A stretch of DNA of 64,000 nt from Bradyrhizobium sp. Ash2021 (GCF_031202265.1 NZ_CP100604.1:8228501-8292500), one strand, 5' to 3'; shown: positions 1-8,297, numbered from the stretch's first letter. Notes: generated by a model not told the origin, from the sequence alone. Numbers and translations: made by a program.

Positions 1-31
1 TCGCCTCATCCCAACTCAAGGAACGTCGGGG

Positions 32-253
32 ATGACGGAAGATACCGATTTAATCACGGAAATCGAGGCGGCGCGGATGCGCTGCCAAAGCGTTCGGACG
101 CTGCAAATGGAGCGGCTGCGCGGGTCGGGCTGTCGTTATGTGAAGATGGGCCGATCGGTTCGCTATCGGCGCAGCGATGTGCTCGCCTTCATCGCTTCTC
201 GCGTGGTGTCTTCGACCACCGAGGCAGACGCGCTGCAGGTGGCCCATGGATAA
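32..253 (+). CDS. AlpA/excisionase-like helix-turn-helix protein
   Basis: A 73-residue protein of the MerR-like excisionase/AlpA class. Residues ~10-55 read as one winged helix-turn-helix: the N-terminal helix (ITEIEAARM), the recognition part (SVRTLQMERLRG) and the typical wing ending in KMGRSVRYRRSDVLAFI, where a lysine/arginine-rich wing is followed by a helix. Such proteins regulate excision or early gene expression of integrated elements. It is the first complete gene here, and its stop lies inside the next gene (246 start), so it heads a tightly packed operon that runs to the primase. An integrase usually sits just upstream and would be outside this window. Family assignment is firm; the precise role is inferred. 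Confidence 0.8.
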   Translation: MTEDTDLITEIEAARMRCQSVRTLQMERLRGSGCRYVKMGRSVRYRRSDVLAFIASRVVSSTTEADALQVAHG

Positions 254-608
254 GCGGCCACGGCGAAAACGCTCCGATCGCGAAACGCAAAAGACCGGGC
301 GGGAGGCACGGCGATCAACGCTGTTCGCGCGGCCTTCCATCCGGCTCACCAGGCGCCATTACTTCGACACGCGCGACGGTTCGCTGATCACCAAAGGTCT
401 CGTCGAGGTCCAACTCGACGTTCGCGGCAGCACCGGCTTCGTCTGTCCGCGCGATGGCGGGCTCCGGCACGTCAAACGCGGCTGCGGTCGCGGATGCATC
501 TGCCTGCAATGTGATGCTGCGCCCCGGCGTGACGGCAAGCCGCCCAAAGCGACCGTCGCCACATGCAGCTGCATCCTGTGCCGGCAGCGGCGGGAGCGGC
601 GCCAATGA
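246..608 (+). CDS. Small basic cysteine-rich protein of the island operon
   Basis: About 120 residues from the ATG at 246, which overlaps the preceding gene by 8 bases; a longer reading from 177 would run far into alpA and is less likely. The N-terminus is strongly basic (KRPRRKRSDRE). The C-terminal half carries clustered cysteines (a CPRDGG, then CGRGCICLQC, then CSCILC), which suggests a metal-binding, possibly zinc-ribbon, fold. I do not recognise the family. Its place between alpA and the primase genes, with overlaps on both sides, argues that it is a real gene of the replication operon. Confidence 0.6.
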   Translation: MDKRPRRKRSDRETQKTGREARRSTLFARPSIRLTRRHYFDTRDGSLITKGLVEVQLDVRGSTGFVCPRDGGLRHVKRGCGRGCICLQCDAAPRRDGKPPKATVATCSCILCRQRRERRQ

Positions 609-877
609 CCAAAATCACGAGTGAACAGCTTGCGTTCGCGCGGAGCATGTCAGCGCGTCAATGGGCCGTCCTGGCGCGGTTGGCCGATGGCGTCTGGCCG
701 TTGTCCGCGTCAGAGCGAAGCGACCCCGAACTTTACCGCCTTGTGCAGTACCGGCTTGCGGCTTGCGGCAGCATGGCGCCGCCGTCGGCAAGTCGCGGTT
801 TGATACTGCCGACTTGGGAAGCGAGCGCGGCTGGTCGCGCGATGCTTAAGCGGCGTGCCGAAGGGAAACTCGCATAA
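605..877 (+). CDS. Hypothetical protein of the island operon
   Basis: Ninety residues from the ATG at 605, chosen because it overlaps the previous stop as ATGA, a sign of translational coupling; the longer reading from 563 is less economical. It begins MTKITSEQLAFARSMSARQW and looks like a small helical domain: residues 15-45 (RQWAVLARLADGVWPLSA) resemble a helix-turn-helix start, but I cannot name a family. The stop overlaps the next start (TAATG at 875-879). It belongs to the chain alpA - ORF - ORF - primase and probably assists regulation or replication of the element. Confidence 0.55.
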   Translation: MTKITSEQLAFARSMSARQWAVLARLADGVWPLSASERSDPELYRLVQYRLAACGSMAPPSASRGLILPTWEASAAGRAMLKRRAEGKLA

Positions 878-1185
878 TGCAAAACCGCAAGATCGCGTTC
901 CAGCGCATCGCGAGTGCGACGCTTTCGAACGCCGATGCCGTCGTGCACCGCTGGCTTCCGAACGGCCGCCGCGAAGGGGTGGAGTGGATCGCGCTCAATC
1001 CGACGCGCGGCGATTCAAAGCCGGGAAGCTTCAAGATCAACCTGCGCACAGGTTCATGGGCCGATTTCGCCACCGGCGATCGCGGCGGTGACCTCGTGAG
1101 CCTCGCCGCATATCTCCACCGCCTCAAGCAGGTCGAGGCCGCGTTGCGGTGCGCCGCCATGATTGGAATCAATCCTTATGAGTGA
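877..1185 (+). CDS. Primase-associated N-terminal domain protein
   Basis: This 102-residue protein has the block ALNPTRGDSKPGSFKINL followed by TGSWADFATGDRGGDLVSL, typical of the N-terminal domain found in front of Toprim in primases of integrative elements and plasmids. The classical CHC2 zinc cysteines are absent. Here the domain is a separate gene whose last codons overlap the start of the Toprim/helicase gene by 8 bases, so the two products are probably made together and act as one split primase. Being translated separately is the only odd point; a sequencing-induced split is unlikely because both ends have clean coupled start and stop signals. Confidence 0.75.
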   Translation: MQNRKIAFQRIASATLSNADAVVHRWLPNGRREGVEWIALNPTRGDSKPGSFKINLRTGSWADFATGDRGGDLVSLAAYLHRLKQVEAALRCAAMIGINPYE

Positions 1186-3322
1186 TGAAGCCTTCGCGCC
1201 GCTCCGGGGTGCATCCGCGCCCGAGCCGGCCGAAAAAACGCGCAAGCTTATTCCCGTTCTACCGGTACCGGCCGATGCGCCGCGCCCACCGGCGCATTCG
1301 CTCGGGGTCGCCGCCCAGACCTGGCGCTACCTCAATGCCTCCGGCGCGCTCTTGGGCTTCGTGCATCGTTTCGATGGTGCCGCTGGCGACAAGCAATTCC
1401 GGCCGCAGACGCTTTGGCGCAACCGGCACAGCGGCGATCTCGAATGGCGGTTCGAATCGTGGCCGGCGCCGAGGCCGCTGTACAGTCTCGATCATCTTGC
1501 CGCGCGATCATCCGCTCCCGTGGTGATAGTCGAGGGTGAAAAGGCCTGTGACGCCGCCCGCCGGCTTCTGCCCGGCCACGTCCTCGTCACGAGCCCGAAT
1601 GGATCAAAAAGCGCCAAGAAGGCCGACTGGACCCCGCTTAAAGGTCGCCACGTGACTATTTGGCCCGACGCCGACGCGGCCGGGCTGGCCTACGCGCAGG
1701 CGGTAGCGGATTCTCTGAGCGGGTTGGCGGCATCGGCGCGCATCGCGTCGCCGCCGGCTAACTGCGCCGTTGGCTGGGATGCCGCCGATGCCGAGGCCGA
1801 GGGCTGGACGGAGCGCCAAACCGCCGCTTTTCTCGACGGCGCGGCGGCGGTAAATAATCCTACGCCGGATGAGGCGCCGGCTGCGGGACGCAAGCGCGAG
1901 ACTCGCAGCGATGCGTTGATGGCCGCCTGCGGCGCCCTCGATCTGTGGCACGACGCGGCCTTGGCGCCTTACGCTTCGATCGAGATCAAAAATCACGTTG
2001 AGCATTGGCCGCTGAAATCGCCGGCGTTCAAACGGTGGCTCGCTAACCTATCGCGGCTCACAACCGGCCAGGTGATCAGCGGCTCGGTACTCGACGACGT
2101 AATCCGCAATCTTGAAGCGATCGCGATTAACGATGGGCCACGGCGGCAGGCGTGGCTTCGCGTCGGGCGCCTCGACGAATGCATCTATATCGATCTCTGC
2201 GACGAGGCCTGGCGCGCGGTGGAGGTCACCGCGCAAGGGTGGCGCGTACTGGACCGGCCGCCGGTGAAGTTCATCCGCACGCCGGCGATGCGCGCGCTGC
2301 CAGAGCCGGAGCCGGGGGAGTGTATCGATATCCTTCGGGGCTTGGTGAATGTAAAAAGCGACGACGATTTCAAGCTGGCCGTTGCGTTCTTGGTCGCCAC
2401 ACTTCGCGATCGTGGGCCGTATCCCGTTCTCGTGGTGAACGGCGAACAAGGAACCGGCAAGAGTGTGTTCTCGCGCATGATCTGCTCGCTTGTCGATCCG
2501 AACGCGGCGCCGATTCGCGCCGCTCCGAAAGACGAGCGGGATTTGATTGTCGGCGCCATGAACCGGCGCGTTCTCGCCTTCGATAATCTGTCGGCCGTGC
2601 CGAACTGGTTAAGCGATGGCCTTTGCCGCGTCTCTACGGGTGGCGGCTTTTCGACTCGGCAATTGCACACCGACTCGGACGAACTGATTTGCGAGGTTCA
2701 ATGCCCCGTTATTCTCAACGGGATTCCGTCGCTCACTGACCGCGCCGACCTCGCCGACCGCGCCCTCAATGTTCATCTTAGGGTCATTCCGGAGGCGGAA
2801 CGGCAGCCGGAGGATCAACTGTGGGCTGCCTACGAAAAGCAGCAACCCTTGATCCTGGGCGCGCTGCTCGATGCCGTGAGTGCCGCGATGCGCAACATCG
2901 CCACCGTGAAGCTTGATCGTCTGCCACGCATGGCGGATTTCATGCGGTGGGTCTCGGCGGCTTCGCCCGGTCTCGGGTGGGAGAATGGCGAGTTCGTCAA
3001 GGCCTACTATCGTAACCGCGCCGAGGTCGCAGAAGGCGCGTTCGAAGCGGATGCGGTGGCGGTGTCGATCCGCGACTTCATGAGCAACAACCCCGAGGGT
3101 TGGACCGGCACGCCGACCGAATTGCTTGGGCTTCTTTCGGCGCGCGCAAGCGATAGCGTTCGAAAGTCGAGAGCCTGGCCGGCGACCGCTCAAGGCCTCG
3201 GCAACCGCATCGTGCGTGCCGCACCGCTGTTGCGTGCCAAGGGCTTTATTGTGGAGCGCAAACATTCGGAAAACCGACTGATTACCATCGTTGCACCGCG
3301 TGACGATATCGTTCCCATTTAA
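1178..3322 (+). CDS. Toprim primase / P-loop helicase fusion
   Basis: About 714 residues from the ATG at 1178 (a TTG at 1163 is the only longer option). A Toprim domain spans residues ~90-190: VVIVEGEK near 113-120 supplies the catalytic glutamate and IWPDADAAG near 161-169 the aspartates. The second half is a phage/plasmid-type P-loop ATPase: Walker A GEQGTGKS at ~422-429, a Walker B-like VLAFDNLS near 463-470, and an arginine-rich ADLADRALNVHL sensor region. This is the standard primase-helicase that starts replication of integrated elements and satellites. It is the last gene of the coupled alpA operon; the terminase-like gene follows after 39 bases with its own strong ribosome site. Confidence 0.85.
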   Translation: MSDEAFAPLRGASAPEPAEKTRKLIPVLPVPADAPRPPAHSLGVAAQTWRYLNASGALLGFVHRFDGAAGDKQFRPQTLWRNRHSGDLEWRFESWPAPRPLYSLDHLAARSSAPVVIVEGEKACDAARRLLPGHVLVTSPNGSKSAKKADWTPLKGRHVTIWPDADAAGLAYAQAVADSLSGLAASARIASPPANCAVGWDAADAEAEGWTERQTAAFLDGAAAVNNPTPDEAPAAGRKRETRSDALMAACGALDLWHDAALAPYASIEIKNHVEHWPLKSPAFKRWLANLSRLTTGQVISGSVLDDVIRNLEAIAINDGPRRQAWLRVGRLDECIYIDLCDEAWRAVEVTAQGWRVLDRPPVKFIRTPAMRALPEPEPGECIDILRGLVNVKSDDDFKLAVAFLVATLRDRGPYPVLVVNGEQGTGKSVFSRMICSLVDPNAAPIRAAPKDERDLIVGAMNRRVLAFDNLSAVPNWLSDGLCRVSTGGGFSTRQLHTDSDELICEVQCPVILNGIPSLTDRADLADRALNVHLRVIPEAERQPEDQLWAAYEKQQPLILGALLDAVSAAMRNIATVKLDRLPRMADFMRWVSAASPGLGWENGEFVKAYYRNRAEVAEGAFEADAVAVSIRDFMSNNPEGWTGTPTELLGLLSARASDSVRKSRAWPATAQGLGNRIVRAAPLLRAKGFIVERKHSENRLITIVAPRDDIVPI

Positions 3323-3361
3323 GCGCGGCATGAACTGACAACCTTAAGGAGGAAACCTAAA

Positions 3362-3949
3362 ATGGATTTGCTTGATGTCGGCCTTTGGGAAACCGTCGCC
3401 GAGGTCGCGCGGCGTAAGGGCGTCACGCGACAATCGCTAAACGAGCGTGTCGATCGCCTGGCATCCGAAGGCTTGATCAAGGTTCGGCGCGCTGGCCGAT
3501 CGAAATTGATCAACATCGCCGAATTTGATCGCGTCGTCGGCGAGGTCGGCGATGCTATCAAGGAAGGCGCCGCCGCAACACGCGCCGACGATGGCGATGC
3601 GGAAAAAAACCCGGCGTTGCGCGATCACCAGGCGCGCGCAGCGCAATACACCGCCGATCTAAAATTTCTCGACCTTGAGGAACGGCTAGGCCGGCTTGTG
3701 CCGGTCGCCGAGGTTGAGGACGCGGCGGCCAAATGCGCCGAGGCAACGGTGCGAATCATCGATCGCCTTCCAACTTACGCGGATGAGATAGCTGCGGCCG
3801 TCGGCAAAGATGGGCCGGCCGGCGCCCGCGCGAAACTCAAGGAGATCGTCCGCGAATTGCGCAGCGGAATCGCCGAGGCGCACGGCGAGCTTGCCCGAAC
3901 GGCCGAGCCGATGACGCTTGAGCCGGCAGATTTCGAAGCCGGCGGTTAG
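3362..3949 (+). CDS. Nu1-like small terminase subunit / winged-helix protein
   Basis: A 195-residue protein preceded by a near-ideal Shine-Dalgarno (aaggagg, 3347-3353). Residues 1-60 form a winged helix (EVARRKGVTRQSLNERVDRLASEGLIKV then a KLINIAEFD wing). Residues ~85-170 have the layout of lambda Nu1: RDHQARAAQYTADLK, then LGRLVPVAEVED, then a helix ending RIIDRLP. In phages this subunit recognises the packaging site; in PICI-type satellites a solitary small terminase redirects helper packaging. No large terminase is visible in the window, which fits the satellite reading. A plain transcription regulator is the alternative. Confidence 0.65.
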   Translation: MDLLDVGLWETVAEVARRKGVTRQSLNERVDRLASEGLIKVRRAGRSKLINIAEFDRVVGEVGDAIKEGAAATRADDGDAEKNPALRDHQARAAQYTADLKFLDLEERLGRLVPVAEVEDAAAKCAEATVRIIDRLPTYADEIAAAVGKDGPAGARAKLKEIVRELRSGIAEAHGELARTAEPMTLEPADFEAGG

Positions 3950-4175
3950 AGAAGCCGAACCGGCGGCGGGCGCTTGAATCACGTTGAAACCCATGCCTTC
4001 ATCCGCCAAATCCGGACGAACGAGATTTCCGAAATTGCCTCCAAAGCGGACATACTACGGACACGCAAAATCGACGCGAATGACCTGAAGCGAATAGGAG
4101 CATCAATTCCAGACCGTTACAAAGAAGCCTCGGTCGACGCCGAAAGAGGAGATTTTCGCGCCGCGAACTTCTAAA

Positions 4176-5024
4176 TTATGGTTCTTGGTCCAGGATAACT
4201 TGAAGGTGCGTGCATATCTCATCACCAAGCGTTCTAATTTGTAACAACTGATCGCGCGCAGAACTGTCGAGGATAATGTTGACGCCACCGCGCGCCTCCA
4301 CCCCCGAATTGTAGGCATCCACCTTCATAATCATTTCGGCGACTGACTTTCTAAGGTACGGGCTCATCAGCACTAGCACGCTGCCCGCCGTCCGAAGATC
4401 AGGCGAAACGCCAATTATCGCTCTGTTAGCATCAAGAGACGCCGACCCGGCGGCCGCCCTCGCTCCGGACGCGGAACAAAGCCGCGCAACCTCGACGTAG
4501 AAATCTAAAGCGGCGCCGTACTTGCGGCCGTACTCGATCCCGCGCCGCATGAGGTCCCGTACCTCGTAGTCCTCCATCGGGTCCGCCTTGAAGTTGTACC
4601 GCTTGTAGTACTTGTGCTCGGGTCCTTGGTGCGGACTGCGAGACTTTGCTTGCGGGATGTCCAGGACATACGCGACGTTCCCGGTAGCCTTGCTGGTGAG
4701 GATCACCTGCTTGATAAGCAAGTTTTCGATCTTAGGCTGGATGTTCGACGTAAGAATATTTTCCAACCACTCCCTCTTGATCTTCGACGGATCGACGCCG
4801 TCGTCTGTACCGGTCGGCAGATGCCCGCTTTCCTTCATTCCGAAGATTAGAATGCCTCCGGCGGAATTCGCGAACGCAGAGACATCCTTGAATAGCTCTC
4901 CCTGCTGGTACACCTTGTTATCTAGAACGCGGGAGTCCTTGTATTCGAGCGTGAGACTTTCCATGATCTCACCGCGATGCAATTCGTCTAAATCGCTCTC
5001 TTCCCATTCGGTCACGGGTCTCAT
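4176..5024 (-). CDS. AlbA_2 (Schlafen-type) domain protein
   Basis: A 282-residue protein with a clear AlbA_2 domain at residues ~20-170: ESLTLEYKDSR at the first strand, then FANSAGGILIFGMKE, the hallmark of Schlafen/AlbA_2 proteins, and a later basic HQGPEHKYYKR segment. Members bind nucleic acid; some are RNases or DNA-binding regulators, and the glutamates of the ESLTLEYK strand are candidate active-site residues. The C-terminal ~110 residues are helical and unrecognised. Transcribed with the 400-residue gene upstream, with an 11-base gap. It points against the island's replication genes, as cargo does. Nuclease activity is inferred, not shown. Confidence 0.8.
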   Translation of the reverse strand: MRPVTEWEESDLDELHRGEIMESLTLEYKDSRVLDNKVYQQGELFKDVSAFANSAGGILIFGMKESGHLPTGTDDGVDPSKIKREWLENILTSNIQPKIENLLIKQVILTSKATGNVAYVLDIPQAKSRSPHQGPEHKYYKRYNFKADPMEDYEVRDLMRRGIEYGRKYGAALDFYVEVARLCSASGARAAAGSASLDANRAIIGVSPDLRTAGSVLVLMSPYLRKSVAEMIMKVDAYNSGVEARGGVNIILDSSARDQLLQIRTLGDEICTHLQVILDQEP

Positions 5025-5035
5025 CGGTATTCTCT

Positions 5036-6238
5036 CTATTCCGGCAGCACGAAACGTTTATATGGTCCTTGGATGAAGCGATTTGGCTTCCATCCTTTAA
5101 GCAGTCGATCCAGTAGAAACGTATTTGTCGCTCCGACCGCAAGCCCACCGATCGGCCCAATTACCGATGAGGCAGCTAAGCCAGTCCCCGCGGCGACGAC
5201 AAAGCGTATGGACTTACCGGGGAGCGTTTCGACCCACGACTTGCGCGTAACCTCGTCCTGGTACGACTTCACAAGCCCTACATCGGGATTGGCCTCGGTT
5301 AGAAACTTCTTGAACCGATTCGCTCGCGGCAGAAATTGGACAAAGTCCCAGAACGATCGTTCGCCGGAATTGAGCGCTTCCCTAATCGTCGGAAAGTCTG
5401 GAACGACAAGTTCATGAAACAGCTCAATGTCATCCGTGTTTGCGCTCCTGCTCCGCAGGAACTCGAAATGCTTTAGCCTCATGATGTCGCTGCTAAGCGA
5501 GCCGGTAACCGGCTCGGCCATATAGTGCGCCGCAAAGAAGGTGTCCGCCCTGGCGTCCTGTATTTCTGCCAATATGCGCGCCGGAGTGAGTGAATCCTCC
5601 GCTACCGGCACAACGGTGTGAAAAGCTTCGTTCAGGCGTTCAAAATTTAGATCAGTATCGATAAAAAAGTCGCCTTTTTCAGACCTGAAGAGCCGGAATG
5701 TAAAGCCGATATCCTCAGTGAAGCCGGGCACCATGTGCATCAACACCGATTTCACCGCTTGATGTACGAAGTTTTGGTCCTCCAGATCCGCCCGCATTAG
5801 GTCGGGCACCACCTTCTCTTTTTCTGGAAGTCCCCGATAGCGATGGAGTGCAGCTTTATCTGCAATCTTTTGCGCGAATTTCTCAGTTTCGCGACTCCTA
5901 CCCAGCTCGCGGGTCAGGGCCTCCGCGATTTCATCCTGATGGTTTCGCAGCTTTGACCCATCGACATTCCCCTGCACGGTGACTGCGCCGAAATCATACG
6001 CGGTCGGGACACCCCCCGACATCACGGCAAAGTTCTGCCTAACGTACGAGAGCTGTATCGCAGCGCTATCGAACAGATCGAGAAGCACGTCGTAAGGGAT
6101 TTGCTTCACCAGCGCGACCAAAGACGCGCGGTCGAGCAAAAGATGCGTACGCCCATAAAAAAACAGCGTTTCGGCTAGCAGCCCAATATCTACCTTCGAT
6201 TTCACCCCGGCACGATAAACCAGCGCTTTATCAAACAT
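5036..6238 (-). CDS. Unrecognised 400-residue protein with C-terminal hydrophobic segment
   Basis: I do not recognise this family. The N-terminal 300 residues look soluble and mixed alpha/beta, with a charged central helix (residues ~100-150). The end holds one hydrophobic, glycine-rich stretch at ~345-372 (VVAAGTGLAASSVIGPIGG, then LAVGATNTFLL), long enough to span a membrane, followed by a basic tail ending in RFVLPE. The layout, a soluble sensor-like body plus a membrane anchor, is common in effectors of anti-phage systems. It precedes the AlbA_2 gene by 11 bases, so the two form an operon. Composition is visibly more AT-rich than the flanking core genes, suggesting transfer. Function unknown. 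Confidence 0.7.
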   Translation of the reverse strand: MFDKALVYRAGVKSKVDIGLLAETLFFYGRTHLLLDRASLVALVKQIPYDVLLDLFDSAAIQLSYVRQNFAVMSGGVPTAYDFGAVTVQGNVDGSKLRNHQDEIAEALTRELGRSRETEKFAQKIADKAALHRYRGLPEKEKVVPDLMRADLEDQNFVHQAVKSVLMHMVPGFTEDIGFTFRLFRSEKGDFFIDTDLNFERLNEAFHTVVPVAEDSLTPARILAEIQDARADTFFAAHYMAEPVTGSLSSDIMRLKHFEFLRSRSANTDDIELFHELVVPDFPTIREALNSGERSFWDFVQFLPRANRFKKFLTEANPDVGLVKSYQDEVTRKSWVETLPGKSIRFVVAAGTGLAASSVIGPIGGLAVGATNTFLLDRLLKGWKPNRFIQGPYKRFVLPE

Positions 6239-6400
6239 ATCTTACCATTCTGGATTGCGCCGAGTTGAACGGCGGCCGCACCAGCGAAGTCACCAGACTA
6301 TGATTTCGCGGATTTGCACCGAGGCACGGGGTCGAACTCCTGTTAGCCAGTTCCTTCGAACGATGTATTGAAAGCGACGACGTGCCCACCAATCCTGCCG

Positions 6401-6961
6401 TCATTGTGCCTTCCGTTTTTCGCTCTGAGCGAGCGCTGCGCCGAGTATGGCCGACTGCCGCTGCCAATATTTAATTTCCTCGTCGAGCCGCTTGGCTTCG
6501 CGCTGATAGCGCTTCTCGCCTAGCTTCAGGAGGAGCGGACCGAAGATATCGGAGAGCCGACGGGCATGCTGATACAGCTTGCTGACCTTCCGCCGCATCT
6601 TTTCGAGCCCTTCGCCCACTTCAAGCTTGGCGGTCGGGTCGGCCCAGATTTGGTGCGTGAAATCATTCCTTTTTTCCCGGAAGGCGTGCAGCTCAGACAC
6701 GAAATCAGACGGAAAGTCGAACCGCTCTTTTAGAGCGTCAATCGCCTTCTTCAGCTTCTTATGCTGCCCTTTGGCGAGCCACGCGGGCAGATCGATATCC
6801 GGATAGCCGAAGGACCGAAGCAGATCGTGGAGCTGCTGCTCGACAAGGCCGCAGGACATGTGGGCGCGGCCGACCTCAATAACGAAGTCGCGCACCTGGT
6901 CCATCTCTTTCGTCTTCATGCGATTGAAGAGCGAGCAGAATCTCGCCCACAGCCCCGCCAT
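6401..6961 (-). CDS. HEPN-like protein with R-x4-H motif
   Basis: From the ATG at 6961, preceded by GAGAGG at a good distance, the protein has 186 residues; an upstream start at 7036 would give 211. It is almost entirely helical. The segment REKRNDFTH at ~95-103 contains R98-N-x3-H103, the active-site signature of HEPN ribonucleases, placed late in a four-helix region as expected. The last ~70 residues (KLYQHARRLSDI onward) look like a long coiled coil. HEPN proteins with this motif act as toxins or abortive-infection RNases. It lies 162 bases upstream of the membrane/AlbA_2 pair on the same strand. Fold assignment rests on the motif and helical pattern only. Confidence 0.6.
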   Translation of the reverse strand: MAGLWARFCSLFNRMKTKEMDQVRDFVIEVGRAHMSCGLVEQQLHDLLRSFGYPDIDLPAWLAKGQHKKLKKAIDALKERFDFPSDFVSELHAFREKRNDFTHQIWADPTAKLEVGEGLEKMRRKVSKLYQHARRLSDIFGPLLLKLGEKRYQREAKRLDEEIKYWQRQSAILGAALAQSEKRKAQ

Positions 6962-7093
6962 GCCCCGCCTCTCGTTAGCGCATCCTAGCTTGACTACCCG
7001 ACGTTGCAAGTCAGGTCGAGGCGATACAGGGCACACTTCCGCCCCTCTCTAGAATTCTTCACGTTCCCGGTGAAAGCGTGCAATTCATCACAT

Positions 7094-7130
7094 GGAAAGC
7101 CGAGCGTGAACGTCGGGCTTTTCTTTTTCA
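7094..7130 (+). terminator. Rho-independent terminator-like hairpin reading rightward
   Basis: AAAGCCGA and TCGGGCTTT flank a short loop and are followed on the + strand by a TTTTCTTTTT tract. No + strand gene ends just before it, so it would terminate an unseen rightward transcript, possibly an RNA antisense to the start of the HEPN gene. Confidence 0.45.
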
Positions 7131-8052
7131 AAGCTCAGACGATGATCATTGGCGCGGGTGATGGCGAAGCATCATTGTTCGTGGGGAAAACGCCATCAAC
7201 GCGTTCCGGGGATCGGGCGGCCCGGCGGCGGGATCGGCCGGCTCAACGGGCCGATCGATGCCCGAGGCTACCGCTCCAATGTAGGGCTATCGCGCTGATC
7301 ATGTTCCTCGTGTGATCACAGTGGGCTTGAGGTTATCGACGTAGCGCTGCTATTGGCCGAGCAGAACTCGCCGGTGCGGACGCGCCCCCGCGCCCCCTTT
7401 CCCTTCGAGGCGCCACGCTGGCGTCAACTGGGGGCCCCGTGGCACTGGCCGCATGTTCGGGCGAGGCAACCGGTCCGATGGGTGATGATGGTGGCAATGC
7501 TTGCCATTGCCCTCGTCGTTGGCTCGCGCGCCACCCCGGCCGAGGCACTAGGCAATGGGTCCCTCCGGGGCCGCTGCCCCCTACGGCCCAAGCGCGCCCC
7601 GAGATTTCGCCAGCGGCAAATTTCAAAATCTAACCTGACGCACCTTACACAAGCGCCCGAGTGCCGTAGAAAACCGTCAAGCCCCTGACAGACCCCACCA
7701 CGCGGCGGACGGCCCGGACGACTTACGACGACGACACACACGCATGAGAACCCTGCATGGCTATTGACTTCCGGACGGCTCGGACGGCTCGGACGGCTCA
7801 ATCTTCCTAGAAAGAAAAATAAAATAGAAATCACAGAGCCGACGCCGATTGACATGCGCAGCCTGCATGACTTGGCAGCCGCGCCAGCCCCGGCCGTTCG
7901 TGCCGTAAGATGTGGATTGAGGGGCAGGGATTTTTGAACGTCGGGAGGCTGAAATCGAGCGGCGTGCTTGCAATGTGCTTGCACAAAAATTTTATTTCGC
8001 GCGGATAGCGATGCCGAGCATCTATAAGCTACTGAAATTTAATGGCTTTTTG
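7131..8052. other. Gene-free island end next to tRNA-His
   Basis: About 0.9 kb with no convincing coding region: the open frames on both strands are low-complexity Arg/Pro/Ser shadows. It holds a triple 9-base repeat (7773-7799) and an AT-rich stretch from ~7800 to the tRNA, in contrast to the GC-rich rest. As it lies directly at the 3' side of tRNA-His, it probably contains the island's attachment end, but the matching outer copy is outside the window. Confidence 0.5.
7773..7799. repeat. Three tandem copies of GGACGGCTC
   Basis: Three perfect head-to-tail 9-base units. Because the unit is a multiple of three, it reads as a Ser-Glu-Pro-type repeat on the minus strand, but no credible gene contains it. 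It could be an iteron-like binding site of the island. Confidence 0.7.
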
Positions 8053-8129
8053 TGGTACAGTTGGGTGGGCTCGAACCACCGACCTCCTGTTCCACAGACA
8101 GGCGCTCTAACCAACTGAGCTACAACTGC
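8053..8129 (-). tRNA. tRNA-His (GUG)
   Basis: The complement folds as a complete cloverleaf with an encoded CCA (8053-8055). The anticodon loop is CTGTGGA, giving anticodon GTG. The acceptor pairs GCAGTTG with CAACTGT, so position 1 is G paired with U72, and the discriminator is A73. Position -1 is T, not the G that nearly all histidine tRNAs carry; this loss is known from one clade of Alphaproteobacteria that includes the rhizobia. The 3' end faces the mobile island, making it the likely integration target. Confidence 0.93.
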
Positions 8130-8245
8130 ATCCTTGCGAGATCCCTCAAATGGGGGTCCGCGAATGGGGCGGAAACTAGGTGCAACGCCCCGCTTTGGCA
8201 AGGCCGGGAAGCGGTCAATTGCGCCCGCAAAACGACATCTCAAAC

Positions 8246-8275
8246 GAAAAGCCCGGGCTGTCCGCCCCGGCTCTT
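8246..8275 (-). terminator. Likely terminator of the first phasin gene
   Basis: Read on the minus strand, AGCCGGGGC and GCCCGGGCT form a GC-rich hairpin with one mismatch around a GGACA loop, followed by TTTCGTTT. It begins about 20 bases after the phasin stop codon. Confidence 0.55.
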
Positions 8276-8297
8276 CCAACCGCAAAGCGCCGATCGA

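Noticed and set aside
3974..4174. 66-codon open frame after the terminase-like gene
   Set aside because: It starts with TTG, lacks a ribosome site and shows no family feature. It is more likely a chance frame between convergent genes.
7773..7799. Triple 9-base repeat considered as a CRISPR fragment
   Set aside because: The units are contiguous, short and without spacers, so it is not a CRISPR array. No other CRISPR-like array was seen in the window.
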